NCBI GenBank assembly: GCA_963920765.1
Contig: OY987247.1
Span: forward strand, 4,870,471-4,934,470
Length of the DNA stretch: 64,000 nucleotides
Origin: Ulota crispa
Lineage: Eukaryota > Streptophyta > Bryopsida > Orthotrichales > Orthotrichaceae
Reading direction: 5' to 3'
Made by a program: the position numbers and the translations under genes. Positions 1 through 11,624 of this stretch are shown in pieces. A model generated the notes under the pieces. It was not told the origin of the DNA, did not search any database, and worked only from the letters and a program-made list of their open reading frames with translations. How positions within the stretch are numbered: position 1 is the first letter of the stretch; every line of letters begins with the position of its first letter.

Positions 1-102
1 GATGCAACGGAAGTTGAATGCACGTCTTCCCACCAAACTATTAATAAAATGTCATTTTTTTGTTTGGATTGGAACTGATCTAAGGGAAAAAAAAGGAGTT
101 GT

Positions 103-550
103 GCTAAATCCACCACATTATATGGTGATTAGGGGTTCTTTAAAGAAAAGAAGAGAGAATTTTGTATTTACTTTCCTTTTTCTATCCACTCTTATTCTAA
201 TTCTTGCTATTTCTAATCCACTTTTTCCATTATTTTTTCTTTTATTTGGCTTAACTTCCATAATCCAAAATATATAATCATAGAATAAGCATGTTTGCCA
301 TCATACTACTAAAATCAGCAAACTTTGTAATATCACATGCGCCCTCTATAATATCACATCTTCAATCAATTTTAGGTTTCACAACAATTCTAATGGTGAA
401 TGCGTAGTGTAGCAAGGGTCAACTGCTAGTCACCATTAAAAGATCATTCAATAAATACTAAGTTTTTCCTTCTTTTTGCTTTACATAACTCCTAAACAAG
501 TAAACATAGTCCAAGGTGGTGGATTTAGCAAAAAATATGGTGGATTTAGC
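103..550. mobile_element. Probable MITE with GCTAAATCCACCA ends
   Basis: A 14-base sequence reading GCTAAATCCACCAC at about 103 returns as its reverse complement near 515-550, where it occurs twice. The interior is AT-rich with no credible gene. Inverted ends and a short non-coding interior suggest a non-autonomous DNA transposon. I could not identify a clean target duplication, so the borders and superfamily are uncertain. The short open frame over the first 277 bases looks random. Confidence 0.4.
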
Positions 551-599
551 AATTTCCAAAAAAAAAATCCATGATAAGGTAGTCTTTTCATACTCTCCT

Positions 600-850
600 T
601 AGGCTCTAAAACAATGTTTCTTTTTTGGGCAATTTAAGGCCCAATTGGCTCAAAAAAAAAGGCTAGCTTCAAGCCTATAGAAAAAAAGGGTGATATTTTT
701 TTTTAAAAATGCCAGATTGCAACAATGAAAATTGTGTAGCAGCCTAGGCTTTCATAAAATCCTTATCAAATTGAAAATTGATGCCATCATTTTAAAATTA
801 TATGAGCATTTAAATTTTTTTGAGGTGTTGCCTAATCCAATTCAATATAA
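600..850 (+). repeat. Dispersed repeat, inverted copy near 48470-48660
   Basis: The stretch holding AGGCCCAATTGGC, a purine tract, TGCCAGATTGCAACAATG and TTTCATAAAATCCTTATC has a diverged reverse-complement counterpart around 48470-48660. Order and spacing of the shared blocks are kept, so the two are copies of one interspersed repeat. No coding capacity is visible and the true ends are not resolved. Confidence 0.5.
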
Positions 851-1450
851 TACTTAAGTAATGGTAATGGTTATAAGGATGTTTTCAGAAAATGACCAGT
901 GAATATTTTTTACCTACAAAAAAAATCCCATGATGCTCCAAAAATCCATGAGTTGGGGCCGCCTTCAACTCCAACCAAAATAGGGACGGAGCCAGCAAGC
1001 TACAAACCATTTTCAAAAAATGCCACCCAAGCATTGGTGAGAAAACCAAAAAAAAAACCTTGCTCTGAAACTAGTCACCTCACCAAATGTACTTTGCTGG
1101 TACATGCTGTTTTTCATAGCCTTTCAACAATGTATAGGTGATGTATTGTACATTTGAGGAGGTGGGCGGTTTTAGAGACCTACGGCCTTTCCACTTCAAA
1201 ATTTTATAACTAATTTCACAAAATTCCAAAAAACATGAAACAACTTAGGTTAGATGTCAATTCTTCTTGTCTTTCAAGGAAAATACACTGAAAAATCGAT
1301 CAAGAAGTTCACCTCCCCAAAACTCAGTTTCAGCCCTTAGGTGGACCGTTTATGAGCACACTACCTTATGGCACAACAAGCATTCATTCCTTTGTTGACC
1401 GCCATGTGTCACCAAGTTGCATGTTCCTACTCCCCCAAATAGGAATCTTA

Positions 1451-1949
1451 GGGCATCATCAATGCATTCATTGGGAATGAGGCGGCAAAAGTATTGCTAT
1501 TTTTTGATTGGTGTATAATTAGAATATGAGATTACTAATCTTGGAAGAGTATATAAAAACTTGTCAAACAAATAAAATGACATATGGTATTGGAAATTGG
1601 ACAATCAAAAGAATGCCCATTAAAAAATAGCTAAATGACAAACAACATGGCAAACCATGTCTAATAAAGAAAACCCAAGGTAGTGGCACCCCAAATTCTC
1701 AGAATTTGGGGTGCCACTACCTTGGGTTTTCTTTATTAGACATGGTTTGCCATGTTGTTTGTCATTTAGCTATTTTTTAATGGGCATTCTTTTGATTGTC
1801 CAATTTCCAATACCATATGTCATTTTATTTGTTTGACAAGTTTTTATATACTCTTCCAAGATTAGTAATCTCATATTCTAATTATACACCAATCAAAAAA
1901 TAGCAATACTTTTGCCGCCTCATTCCCAATGAATGCATTGATGATGCCC
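1451..1949. repeat. 499-bp essentially perfect palindrome
   Basis: Bases 1451-1699 are the reverse complement of 1701-1949 with a single unpaired base (C1700) between the arms. I compared the arms by eye and saw no mismatch until just past the outer ends. A diverged single-arm relative lies at about 52733-52990, so the arm is a dispersed repeat and the palindrome is a head-to-head duplicate. It could be a young foldback element, a source of hairpin RNA, or an assembly artefact. Confidence 0.9.
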
Positions 1950-2479
1950 TTAGGCTTAGACCATCATCAATGTGTATATTCAGAAAGAGACAAGCCTGCA
2001 TTTTGCTTGGTGGCGGCCACTTTAGTAAGAGATTTAGGGACTTTTGGGGCTCCAACGTTCCCACTAGAATAGAAATGCCAAACTTGACCTTGCTCTTGGA
2101 GCGACATATTGTCTCATTTTCCCGTGCCCCTACTTGTTTTCCCAATGCGCGCTGCGTTTGTTGACGAAGTGACACGTTGCTTGTGATAGCTTGCAATTTC
2201 CTAGCAACAGCTTGCAATTTCCTAGCAACAGCTTGCAAGTATTTACATTCTTCTACTATTGGGCTTGAATTTGCAATGGGAGTTGCATCAACATTGGGAG
2301 GATCCGGCTAGTGAAAGGAATTGCATACTTAAGGGGTGGGGAGCATCGCATGACCGGCTACTTCCGAGTCCCATTCACAATGTACACATTGATGATGCTC
2401 TTAGGGTACCTTGCCATGGGTTGTCAAAACCGGAGGCCCATCCAGGTTGACTATGAGCAAAGTAGTGAAAAAACTCTAA

Positions 2480-2752
2480 ATTCTTCATTGCGAGTAGAGG
2501 TTAGAAAGTAACCTTTGATTTTGGGTCCAGGCCGTCCAGGGATGTAGGTTGACTTTAGTAGAATCGGAGGTTAGATATCCAAGTCGGACCCCTCCAACCC
2601 CCCATGGAAAGGTACTCTTAGGATACCTTTCCATGGGGGGGGGGGGCTAGAGGAGTCCGGCATGGACATCCAACCTCCAATTGTGTAAAAGTCAAACTAT
2701 ATCCCTAGACCCCTTGGATCCAAAATTGGAGGTTGCTTTCTAATCTCTTTGC
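2480..2752. repeat. Imperfect foldback, arms about 135 bp
   Basis: The left arm (holding CCCCCCATGGAAAGGTA near 2600) pairs with the right arm (TACCTTTCCATGGGGGG near 2621) around a centre at about 2618. Pairing continues outward through the AGAGGTTAGAAAG block and its complement CTTTCTAATCTCT. The arms are clearly diverged, unlike the perfect palindrome just upstream. A G-run of 12 marks the right arm. It is probably a foldback MITE; no target duplication was found. Confidence 0.6.
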
Positions 2753-3054
2753 TCTTTTAACATTTCAAGATTTTTTTTGCATCCTGCCTTGGTCAGCGTG
2801 GATGGGCCTCTGGTTCCGCCTAGTGTGCGGGAATTTTTTTGGCCTTCACCAGCTAAAAACCGGCATTTTCCATATTCAACTGATTTTCTTCTTGTGCCGG
2901 ATATTTTTCTAAACTTACATAGTAAGATGTTATATTTAGATTTTTTAGTAAAATCTAACCGATTTTTTTTGCCGGCAATTTCAAATCACAACCGGTCTTT
3001 TTCCCAATTCCACTGGCTAACAATGAACTAGGAGCTGGTTTTTCCCGCACATTA

Positions 3055-3379
3055 GGGGGCTTCAAACTTAAACTTTTTCAAGTGACTCACGTCTCGATTC
3101 ACCTCTGTGAATTCACTAGTGAACCGTGACGTGACTCACCTTTGGACTTCACTCCTAACGTGATGCACGTGAGGAGTGAATTTCAGAAACTCACCTTCGT
3201 GGCTTCTAGCGGCTCATGCACCTGCGTCCTCAAACCCTGAAACTTCTTTGGTAGAAATTTCCTCAAACTCTCAAGTGTCTCAAACTTTGCGCGTACCGGG
3301 GAACAAAAACAATTCACTGGTGAGCGGAGATCCTGTGACATGAGAAGATCGAAGACCAGATTTTATGTTTGAAGCCCCC
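3055..3379. mobile_element. MITE, 13-bp ends GGGGGCTTCAAAC, copy 1
   Basis: The element starts GGGGGCTTCAAAC and ends GTTTGAAGCCCCC, an exact 13-bp inverted repeat, and is flanked by TA on both sides. Internal blocks such as GTGAATTCACTAGTGAA, CAATTCACTGGTGAG and AGACCAGATTTTATGTTTG recur in the second copy at 23741-23966. It has no coding capacity. It lies about 965 bases upstream of the DnaJ start codon, so it could contribute to that promoter region. The superfamily is not certain; a two-base TA duplication would fit Tc1/mariner. Confidence 0.65.
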
Positions 3380-4094
3380 TATTGGTTCCGACCCCCATGG
3401 AGAGGTACCCTTACCGGTACTTCACCCTTGGTACAAAGTCAAGACCTTTTTCCGTCGCCCAAGTGTCCACGTGTCACCCTCCCTCACAAGCGAATCTTTC
3501 TACCATTTACCAATTCTCCCTCTCGCAATTTTCACCAAACGACTGAAGAATGCCTTCAGTTTGGCGTTTCCGACGTGCGTCGCAAATCCTCAAGACCGGA
3601 TTCCCGACGTGAATTTCGACTCGAATTTCCTTCCGGCAAAGAGACAACAGATACTCGAGCCCCTGAAACCTCTTACATCTGTTCTTTGGTGCGGAATCTT
3701 GGCCCATTTTCTTCCAATTAAACAATTAGGGTTTGCGAATTCCCGAAAAAAAACATAACCTTGTAACAGTTTGCTTCAACTCACGTCTTTCTCTTTGTAT
3801 TATTATTCCTGCAGCAACTTTCTTAGCACGCACGCACTTCTCTACAAACCTTGAACCATCACCACTTTTCTTTTGTCCAACGCAAACCTGGACCTAGATT
3901 TTGCTTGCAAATTATCTTCAGCAACTGTAAAGAGATTCTTGCTTTTCTATATCGAAAGGATAAAAAAAAAAAAAAACTTAACTTTGTGAATGTGGCGTGG
4001 TGTTGTTCGAATTGGTGCTAGGGTGTGTGAATTTCGCAAAGGCTTGGTTTTTAGGGTTTTGAACTCGCTTCACTGAGATTAGTTCGCCGAAAAT

Positions 4095-4310
4095 TTGTTG
4101 CTGTTGTTGTTGATGTTGTTGCTGTTGATGTTTCGTCAATTGTGGATTGAGGGTTTTGTTGCTGTTGTTGATGTTGTTGATGTTTCGTCAATTTTGGATT
4201 TGGGTTTTGTTTTTTTGTTTGTTTTGCTTTTTTTTTGTTTTGTTTTGTTCTGTGAAGTGACGCCGTTTTTGGTTGTTTTTTCAGGACATTTTTTGTTGTT
4301 GTTGTAATAG
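4095..4310 (+). repeat. T-rich GTT microsatellite in DnaJ leader
   Basis: Runs of TTGTTG/CTGTTG and poly-T blocks fill the 250 bases before the DnaJ start codon. Two near-identical segments (GATGTTTCGTCAATT and surroundings) sit about 55 bases apart, a small tandem duplication. The open frame across it is a by-product of the trinucleotide repeat. It most likely belongs to the 5' untranslated leader of the downstream gene. Confidence 0.5.
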
Positions 4311-4343
4311 TAGTGTTGGGGTTTAGTGATAAATTTGGTGAAG

Positions 4344-7300
4344 ATGGTGAAGGAGACGGAGTATTACGACGTTCTTGGAGTGCAACCTGATGCTACTGCT
4401 GGCGCTATCAAGAAGGCTTATTATGTTCGGGTCAGTTTTGAAATCTCTTCTTTTTCATGTTTTTTTCTTGCAAAGCTAACTACTTGAAATTTCGAATTTT
4501 TTTTCTTTTTATGTAGTGGCTCTTTTTACAAAAAGGGAAAAATATTTTGTGAGGAGATGTTCAGTGGGAGACTTGTAAGGGGAAACTGAAATATTCGAAG
4601 TTTGGAAAAAAAAAAACGAAAATCACAGGATTTTGCTGAGACTTTTTCTTTTTTTGTGAATCTTCAAAAATGGAGTTGTAGAAATGGTTATTTCAAGCAA
4701 AACTATTTGCAAAAATGTTGAACCCTAAATGTTACTTAATGTTCGGCTCCTTTACAAGTGATGGATTTACACCACCTTTTCTTACATGTTTTTGTTTACT
4801 TTTTGGGGAGATGTTATTATAGGTGAAGTGATATAAAAAGGTGTTTTTACCTTATGTTCTACAATTCAACTATATGAGTTTTATTTTGTAATTTGAATTA
4901 CTCTTTGAATTTTGTTTTCTTTGGATTGACACAGGCAAAAGTGGTGCACCCGGACAAGAATCCCAACGATCCCGAAGCAGCGAAAAACTTTCAGGTATTG
5001 ACCGAAGTAGATTTGGTATTTATCTCAGGATTTCCACTCTAATTTCTTCATAATAGGTATTTATTAATTAGAAGGATGTAAACCACCTAGACATTTGTTT
5101 TCGTGTCAGTTTTAGATCAGCTATTAACTTAGTACAATTTTGAATTTCCATAACATTTGTATATAGTATCCATATAGTGCATTCTTTGACGGATTGGAGT
5201 CCTGTTCCATTTGCTAACAAAAAAATTGGACCAATCTTGTAACAATGCCTATTGCCAAAAGAGGCACTTTTTGGGGGTGCTCTTACCTTAGTGGTAATGA
5301 CTTTCTGGTTTTTTTTTTAAAAGAGATTTGGCTTTGTAACAGGCCTTGGGTGAGGCTTACCAAATTCTCAGTGACCCGGCAAAAAGAGAGGCCTATGATA
5401 AGCTTGGAAAACCGGGTGTATCTGAGTACGTTCCTTTCCCTCACTCTTTGTGCTTTGAGTTTAATATGATCAATTTGAAAATTAAAATATGAAATGAAAA
5501 TCTGATTTTTGAACACTTTATTTTTGGAAGTTTGCCTGTTAAATACCAAGATGTTTTTGCAGAGAGGCGATGGTAGATCCAGCTGCTGTTTTTGGGATGC
5601 TGTTTGGAAGTGATGCCTTTGAGGGATACATTGGTCAGGTATCATTCTACTTGCACCTTGGGCATTTATATTTTCGTGGTATTGTAAATTAACGATTTTC
5701 CTTGAGGACCGAGAGGGGGATGTTTTTGATTTTGTTTAATGAACAACCATTATCATCTTCCTACCTCTGTTTCTCTCATTCTCTACTTTGTAATAAGTGA
5801 CTTTTTTAGTCGGTACTTGTATTCTAGAAGGTTAGGGTCAGGGTTTTTTTTAACTGACACAGATGGCGAAGCATGACTTCGTGTCCACTTATCATAGGAC
5901 GATTTTTTCGAGGGAAGAGAAGTTACTAGTTGAATGACAGATTTGGCGAAAAATGTGTCAGTTTAAAAAAACGCTGGTTAGGGTCCACTTACAATGAATG
6001 ATCAAATGCTTATATATGTGCGAGAGCAAAACCAAATAGGAAACGAAAACTAGGGATGGACTTGTTAAAGGATATCTGTACCATTTTGAGAAAATTATAT
6101 AACATTTGGACAAGTCTGGTTTTATGTCTCTGTTTCTTAATTTAGTTGGGATTCCTGTCTGTCTTTCACTTTGAGTAAAAAATGTTGGTTGTTTTTGTGG
6201 CAGTTGGCAATGGCTTCAATGACTGGATTGGACGTTGGTAATGATGGTCAGCCTATGGACTTAAGCCAAGTACAGGCGAAAATGAAGGTAATTTATGTAT
6301 TTATTTTCAACTTTGTAAGCCTTGCATGGTTAATCAACTTTATGCCTAAAGTAAGAAGTCTATAAACCGACTGGAATCCTTGCATTAGTGTAATCTTTTC
6401 ATCTCTTAAATGTTTTAACAAGTATAGATATGGATTGTTTCAGGGGGTTTATGGATCTTTTATCTTACGAGTATTCTGCATATAGTTGAAATTGGAAATT
6501 AAATTTCCAGTTTTCTGGCACGTACAAAGTCTCTAAGAAACGTAAGATTCACTTGTCTCTGTTCCAGGGGATTCAAGAGGAGAGGAAAGTAAAGCTCTTC
6601 CAGCTTCTGCTCCAGCGAATTGAGCCATATGTTAGAGATGAGAAGGTTGAATTTGTTGCTTGGGCTAGAAAAGAGAGGGAAGACCTCAAGGATGCTGGTA
6701 AGCACTTGAACTTTTCTTACTTTTCTTTCTAGGTTGCTATTCTTTTATGCAATTTAAAAAAAAGAATCCTGATCGTTCAATGATAGTCTGCTAGAAAAGT
6801 GTTAGGAATACGAAAACGTCACTTGCGAAGGGCCTCTCTAACCAGAAGAATTCAAGGTTAGGTGAAAATTTAGCGTTTAATTGAATATGGAAATAGACCT
6901 TTCTAGATGACAGAAATGGTCATTTCTACAACTCCCTTTTCTCTATTAAAGTTTCACAGAAAATATGTTTGTAATTAAATAAAGATGGTTTTCTTTAAAA
7001 TTGAAAATTTTAATAAAATATTCAGTATATTTCCAGTAATTTTTTTCCATCAATGTTTGGTGGTGCAGCTTTTGGAGAACCGATGCTGCACACAATTGGG
7101 TACGTGTATGAGAGACAAGGTGCAAAAGAGCTTGGAAAGAAGATTTATTTACTGGGGGTACCGTTTGTGTCGGAGTGGTTGCGCGGCAAAGGCCATTTCA
7201 TCAAATCTCAAGTTACTGCGGCTTCAGGTACAGTACTGCCTCAGCTTAGAGAACTTTGTCGCACACAAGGTTTCGGAGACTTTTAGCAAAGTTTAGGTTT

Positions 7301-9341
7301 AATTATTACACTTTAAGCAGGTATTTTTGTTGTTTTAGGGCAAACTTCGGTTGATTTTAACAAGGTTATTGAGTTCCAATCTTCTCTTGCACTCATCCCT
7401 ATTCTCTTGGCGCAAGAAATGGAGAGTTAGGGATGGAAAGCTGTGATGCATTCTCCATGCAAAATTTCATTGTCTCCCATTTAGTATGAGTCATGTTCTG
7501 AATCTCCTGTTTGGGTGGCAGGTGCAATCCAACTAATGCAGATGCAAGAAGACATGAAAAAACAAATCGAGGGTGGTCACATGGAGGAGCAGGGGTTGGA
7601 GGCTTACATAGCGTCAAAGCAGGAAGTGATGATTGGAAATTTATGGAAGCTTAACGTCGCCGACATTGAGAACACACTTACAACTGTCTGTGAAAAAGTA
7701 CGTGTATCCCTAAACACAAATGTGATTTCCAAATTTCAAAAGTAACACTATGGTATTCATATTATTTGTAGCTATCGTATGAACTTGGTAGAAGCTTTGT
7801 TAAGCTTAGCTACATTTGTGAACACTGATGTTCATTTTCATTACCTCAGTAAGAGTTAAGCTTTAATTGTGTCAAACTAGGAGTGTTGACCTTGTGTCAA
7901 TAAGTAAGATCAGTCCCTATCTTAAATTGTTTAAGAAATTGGTATTGTTTTTCTCGGTTTTCAGTTGGATTAATGCACCTAACAAGCATGCTTTTGCTAA
8001 GAAGTGAAAGGAATTTATCCTTTTGCTTTTTGTGTAATCCACTAGGCGCTGCTCCACAGTTTATTAATCTCATAATATCTGTTAAATCTACCATTTTCAA
8101 GCCAAATGGAGAGCTCATGTCTGGTTCATCTACACAGGTTTTATTCGAGCCCGGCGTACCGAAGGCTGTGCTCGTGAAACGAGCCAAGGCACTGAAGAAG
8201 CTCGGTCAAATTTTCCAGGTTTGTTGAAAAAAATTGCTAATCCTTTAATGAGATAACTTATTCCTTGGTAGCCAGGCTTTTTCTCATTCAAAGTTTGATG
8301 ACTTTAGCTACGAGTGTCTTAAAAGCCAAGTTCCATTTTCAAATGTTCAACTTTTTATGTAATTTCTTCTTAGTTTGTTATCCCTTAAGAGTGCCTGGTA
8401 GGAGGGAGGATGTCAGATTTGGGAATATAAATTTTAGTTTGTAAAAAACTTTAGAGACTTCGAAAGCACTTAAACGGAATATCCTTTTTTTTTTAAATTT
8501 CCATTTCCTCGAATTGCACAATGAATTCATTCACAACCTTGCACCAAAATCATTGTGTATCTAGTGTTCAAGCAAGTGATATTGCTGAATATTACACAAT
8601 ATCAACTTTTACATGAAATTAGGGTGAAGGAAAAATTCAACACAACAAATGGCAGCAAACTTGCAAATCTGTTTGTAATCCAGAAATAGGACGCTGGCAC
8701 TCTTAGGAGTTAATTACTTAAGTGTGCAAGCTGCTTAAAATAAAAAGTCCACTTTAGAAACCCCTTCCTATAATCATAACAAGTTTCAAAACATACTAAT
8801 ATCATTTGGGTATGATTTGGTGCATTTTGTTACCTTTTGAAATAATAATTTTTAGATATGAAAAATGTTCCTCTGATTGATTCAAAGCTCTTTTTTAATC
8901 AGGAGGCAAAGCCACAGAAGGCTTCAACTGAAATGGTTTCTTCCAAAGGTTCCAAGAGTTCTCCCTTTTACAGTGCCGACCGCTCAAAATCTTCCCCCCT
9001 CCGTGCAAAAGCTCCTGCTTCAGTAAGTTAGCCTCATAGAATTTTCTCTTCAGCCTTACCTGCAATATCATTTTGTTTATTCTTGTCATCCACTGACACA
9101 ATAGAGATATTAAGTAATTGTTTACAAAGTAGGTGCCAATCGGCCAATCTAAAATTATTCAGCAAACTGTTAACGATGATTGTAAATGGGGGATTTTAGC
9201 AAGCTTTCTTTGGTCCTTTTTTATCTTTTAAAATGTTTGTTCATAGTTTTTATATACTTGGTATGGTTAAAAACCATATGAGTGTAAGGGTAATGCTAAT
9301 TTTTATTTGTTTGGTGTGAATATCAGCCTCGAGGAACGTAA
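4344..9341 (+). CDS. DnaJ (Hsp40) co-chaperone with DnaJ-X domain, chaperone protein dnaJ 10-like
   Basis: Predicted 356-residue J-domain protein. Exons: 4344-4430, 4935-4994, 5343-5425, 5563-5638, 6204-6287, 6568-6697, 7069-7227, 7522-7697, 8138-8218, 8903-9022, 9327-9341. All introns are GT-AG and all phases agree. Residues 1 to about 65 form the J domain, beginning [13 protein letters not shown], with the Hsp70-activating HPD triad at 34-36. The middle and C-terminal part (motifs [40 protein letters not shown]) matches the DnaJ-X domain of the plant dnaJ 10-like group. The Ser-rich tail carries no targeting signal. Such proteins stimulate Hsp70 ATPase in the cytosol; the X domain's partner is not known from the sequence. 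The start is chosen because it gives the canonical N-terminus. The gene appears intact and complete. Family assignment is firm; which paralogue it is remains open. Confidence 0.93.
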
Positions 9342-10637
9342 GTTGCAACATCGTCTACCTTTAGAAGGCCCAAAGTGGTTAGTATTTATTATTTGATTCG
9401 TTGCATTGGCTGTGTTTGTCAAGTTCTGTGAATAATCACAAAGTCTTACTTTAGAATTTTCGGTAGGACCAGTTTTAGAATGTACTATAGCATTTATCAC
9501 TTTGTTTATTGTAAACAAATACAGTTTCAGAACTGGTTTTATTCAGTGTTGTTACTGGTGTCAAATTTCCAAACCCATTTGTTGTGAAATCTTCAATTAC
9601 TTCAATATATGTGGATGTTGTGCTTGTCTTTGGAGCTGTGATCCAAAGCCATTGTCATAACAATGGCAATCTAATAACTTAAGCGTACAGGTGAAAAACG
9701 AGGAAGAAATTGCATTGCTCTTACAGAACAAGTCTCATTTTATTGTAATGTGAAAGCCTTTTGTGGTAGAAGAAAAGTAAAAAATACTGAAGTTTATGGT
9801 CTCTAGATGGTTTGAGTGTAGGTAAATGATTTTCTCTCATTGTAGAACGGACCGTTGTAATGGATTCAAGTACGTTATGTGCGAAATTGGCTAAAATTTC
9901 AAAAAATTTAGAATGGATAGTTGTGAATGAGTGGTCTAGAATTTTGTTGTGTTTTGAAACGCGACCATTTTTCTACCTGCTAATACGCAGATCATATTGA
10001 AAATAGGAACTATATTATTCTCCTTAACCTTCAAACGGCGATGTGGACGTTTTTTGTGTGATGGACTACAATAAAACACATTGTAGGACAAAAAGAAATT
10101 GTTTTCATCCATTAAAAATAAAAGCGGTCATGATGGCATGGTTCATCATGGAAGGCAACATTAACCTCATTGAATGCACTCATATTTGTAGGTGACCCAA
10201 ATTGTGCAAAGATTCACAAACACAATGTTATGCTCCACATTGTCTTTGCAATTTTTATGAGGGTAGTATGTAATGTTGACTTATGCAATTTTTGAAAACA
10301 AGATTTTAAAATATGAAAATGTGTGGACACTTGCTACACCACTATTACGACATTGTAGCAAACTATTATGTCATGGTGACAGCATTTGAGGGTTAAAATA
10401 CTACGGAGTAAAAACAAGTATTTCTAGTAGCAAAAATAACTGAGTCAATCCCTCCGTTTATTCTCCAATCAGCTGTCAACAGCTCAAATCTGGCACCCTG
10501 ATTTCTACCACGGGACAAAATCAACCTAGCACCAACCTACAACAATCAATATAGACCAACACAATATAGGAGCTTGATATACTACAAATGGAATATACAA
10601 AATGACGTAAATATTGTTCTCAAGCTAAGCCCAACAA
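9342..10637. other. DnaJ 3' region and intergenic DNA
   Basis: AT-rich sequence that probably holds the DnaJ 3' untranslated region in its first few hundred bases. I see no credible gene and no clean repeat borders. Confidence 0.4.
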
Positions 10638-11500
10638 TAGGGGCAGTCAATAGTAGTCACGGTTGAGTTGAGATTTAGATTTCCGTGAAGATTGAGAAAT
10701 GGTTGAGTGAATGTAGGAGTCAGTGGAAGCACTTCTTCATGGAAGGAGGTGTGACACCCCTTTTGTGAGTGATGGAGACTAAAGAATGAAGAATGTTTTA
10801 CTTAGAGAAGGCAACACGGCCATCAATTGGAGGAGCAGAAAAAGTAAGGGTGAAAAGCAATTCACAATCAAGTAAACAGGATAACCATGGTAAAAGTTCT
10901 CATGCAAAAAATATTCTCAGGCCATTTCTCCACGCTTGGGGGACGAGATTTTTGTTTTCTCAATCTTCATGGAACTGGCCTTGAGCCACTCACGGACGGC
11001 ACGACATGTTAGATTTTCATGAAGATTGAGAACATCAAAAATGAACAATAGTGGTAGTCACAATTGATGTGAGATTGAGATTTCTGTGAAGATTGAGAAA
11101 TGGCTAAGCGATTGTAGGAGCCAATGGAAGCACTTCTTCATGGAAGGAGGTGTGACACCCCTTTTGTGGGTGATGGAGGATGAAGAATGAAAGAATGAAG
11201 AATGTTTTACTTAGAGGAAGGCAACACAACCACCGACTGGAGGAGCAGAAAAAGCAAGGGTCAAAAGTAGTTCACGAGCAAGTAAATGGTAAGAGTTCTC
11301 ACACAAAAAAAATTCTCAGACCATTTCTCCACGCATGGGAAATGAGAATTTTTTTTCTCAATTTTCACACGACTGGACTCGCGAGAGTCGCGGACAGCTT
11401 GGCACATAAGTTTTCTGTGAAGATTGAGAAAACGGAAACTCAACTATGACTATCAACTGTGACTACCACTAGTGACTACCACTAGTGACTACCCCTAATG
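10638..11500. repeat. Composite repeat, two direct copies of about 400 bp
   Basis: Two direct copies (about 10638-11035 and 11036-11450) share GTGAAGATTGAGAAATGG, AGCACTTCTTCATGGAAGG, GTGTGACACCCCTTTTGTG and a later block with CATTTCTCCACGC. The outer ends are inverted: TAGGGGCAGTCAATAGTAG on the left, GACTATCAACTGTGACTACC and GACTACCCCTA on the right. A related element lies at 38200-38645. The layout suggests a tandemly duplicated MITE, just downstream of the methyltransferase stop codon. Confidence 0.6.
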
Positions 11501-11624
11501 ATAACTTTCAATTCCGTTGTTACTTACCTACAACACTACCTTTCTTTTGTAGTAAGGTCCCTACTCAAACTTCTTCACATGAAACTTAACTTTTGTCAAC
11601 AAATACAAAGCCTCGGTTCTTCTT

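Noticed and set aside
3365..3758. Two overlapping plus-strand frames of 118 and 129 residues upstream of DnaJ
   Set aside because: They start inside the MITE end and show no family resemblance or splice support; likely promoter or leader DNA.
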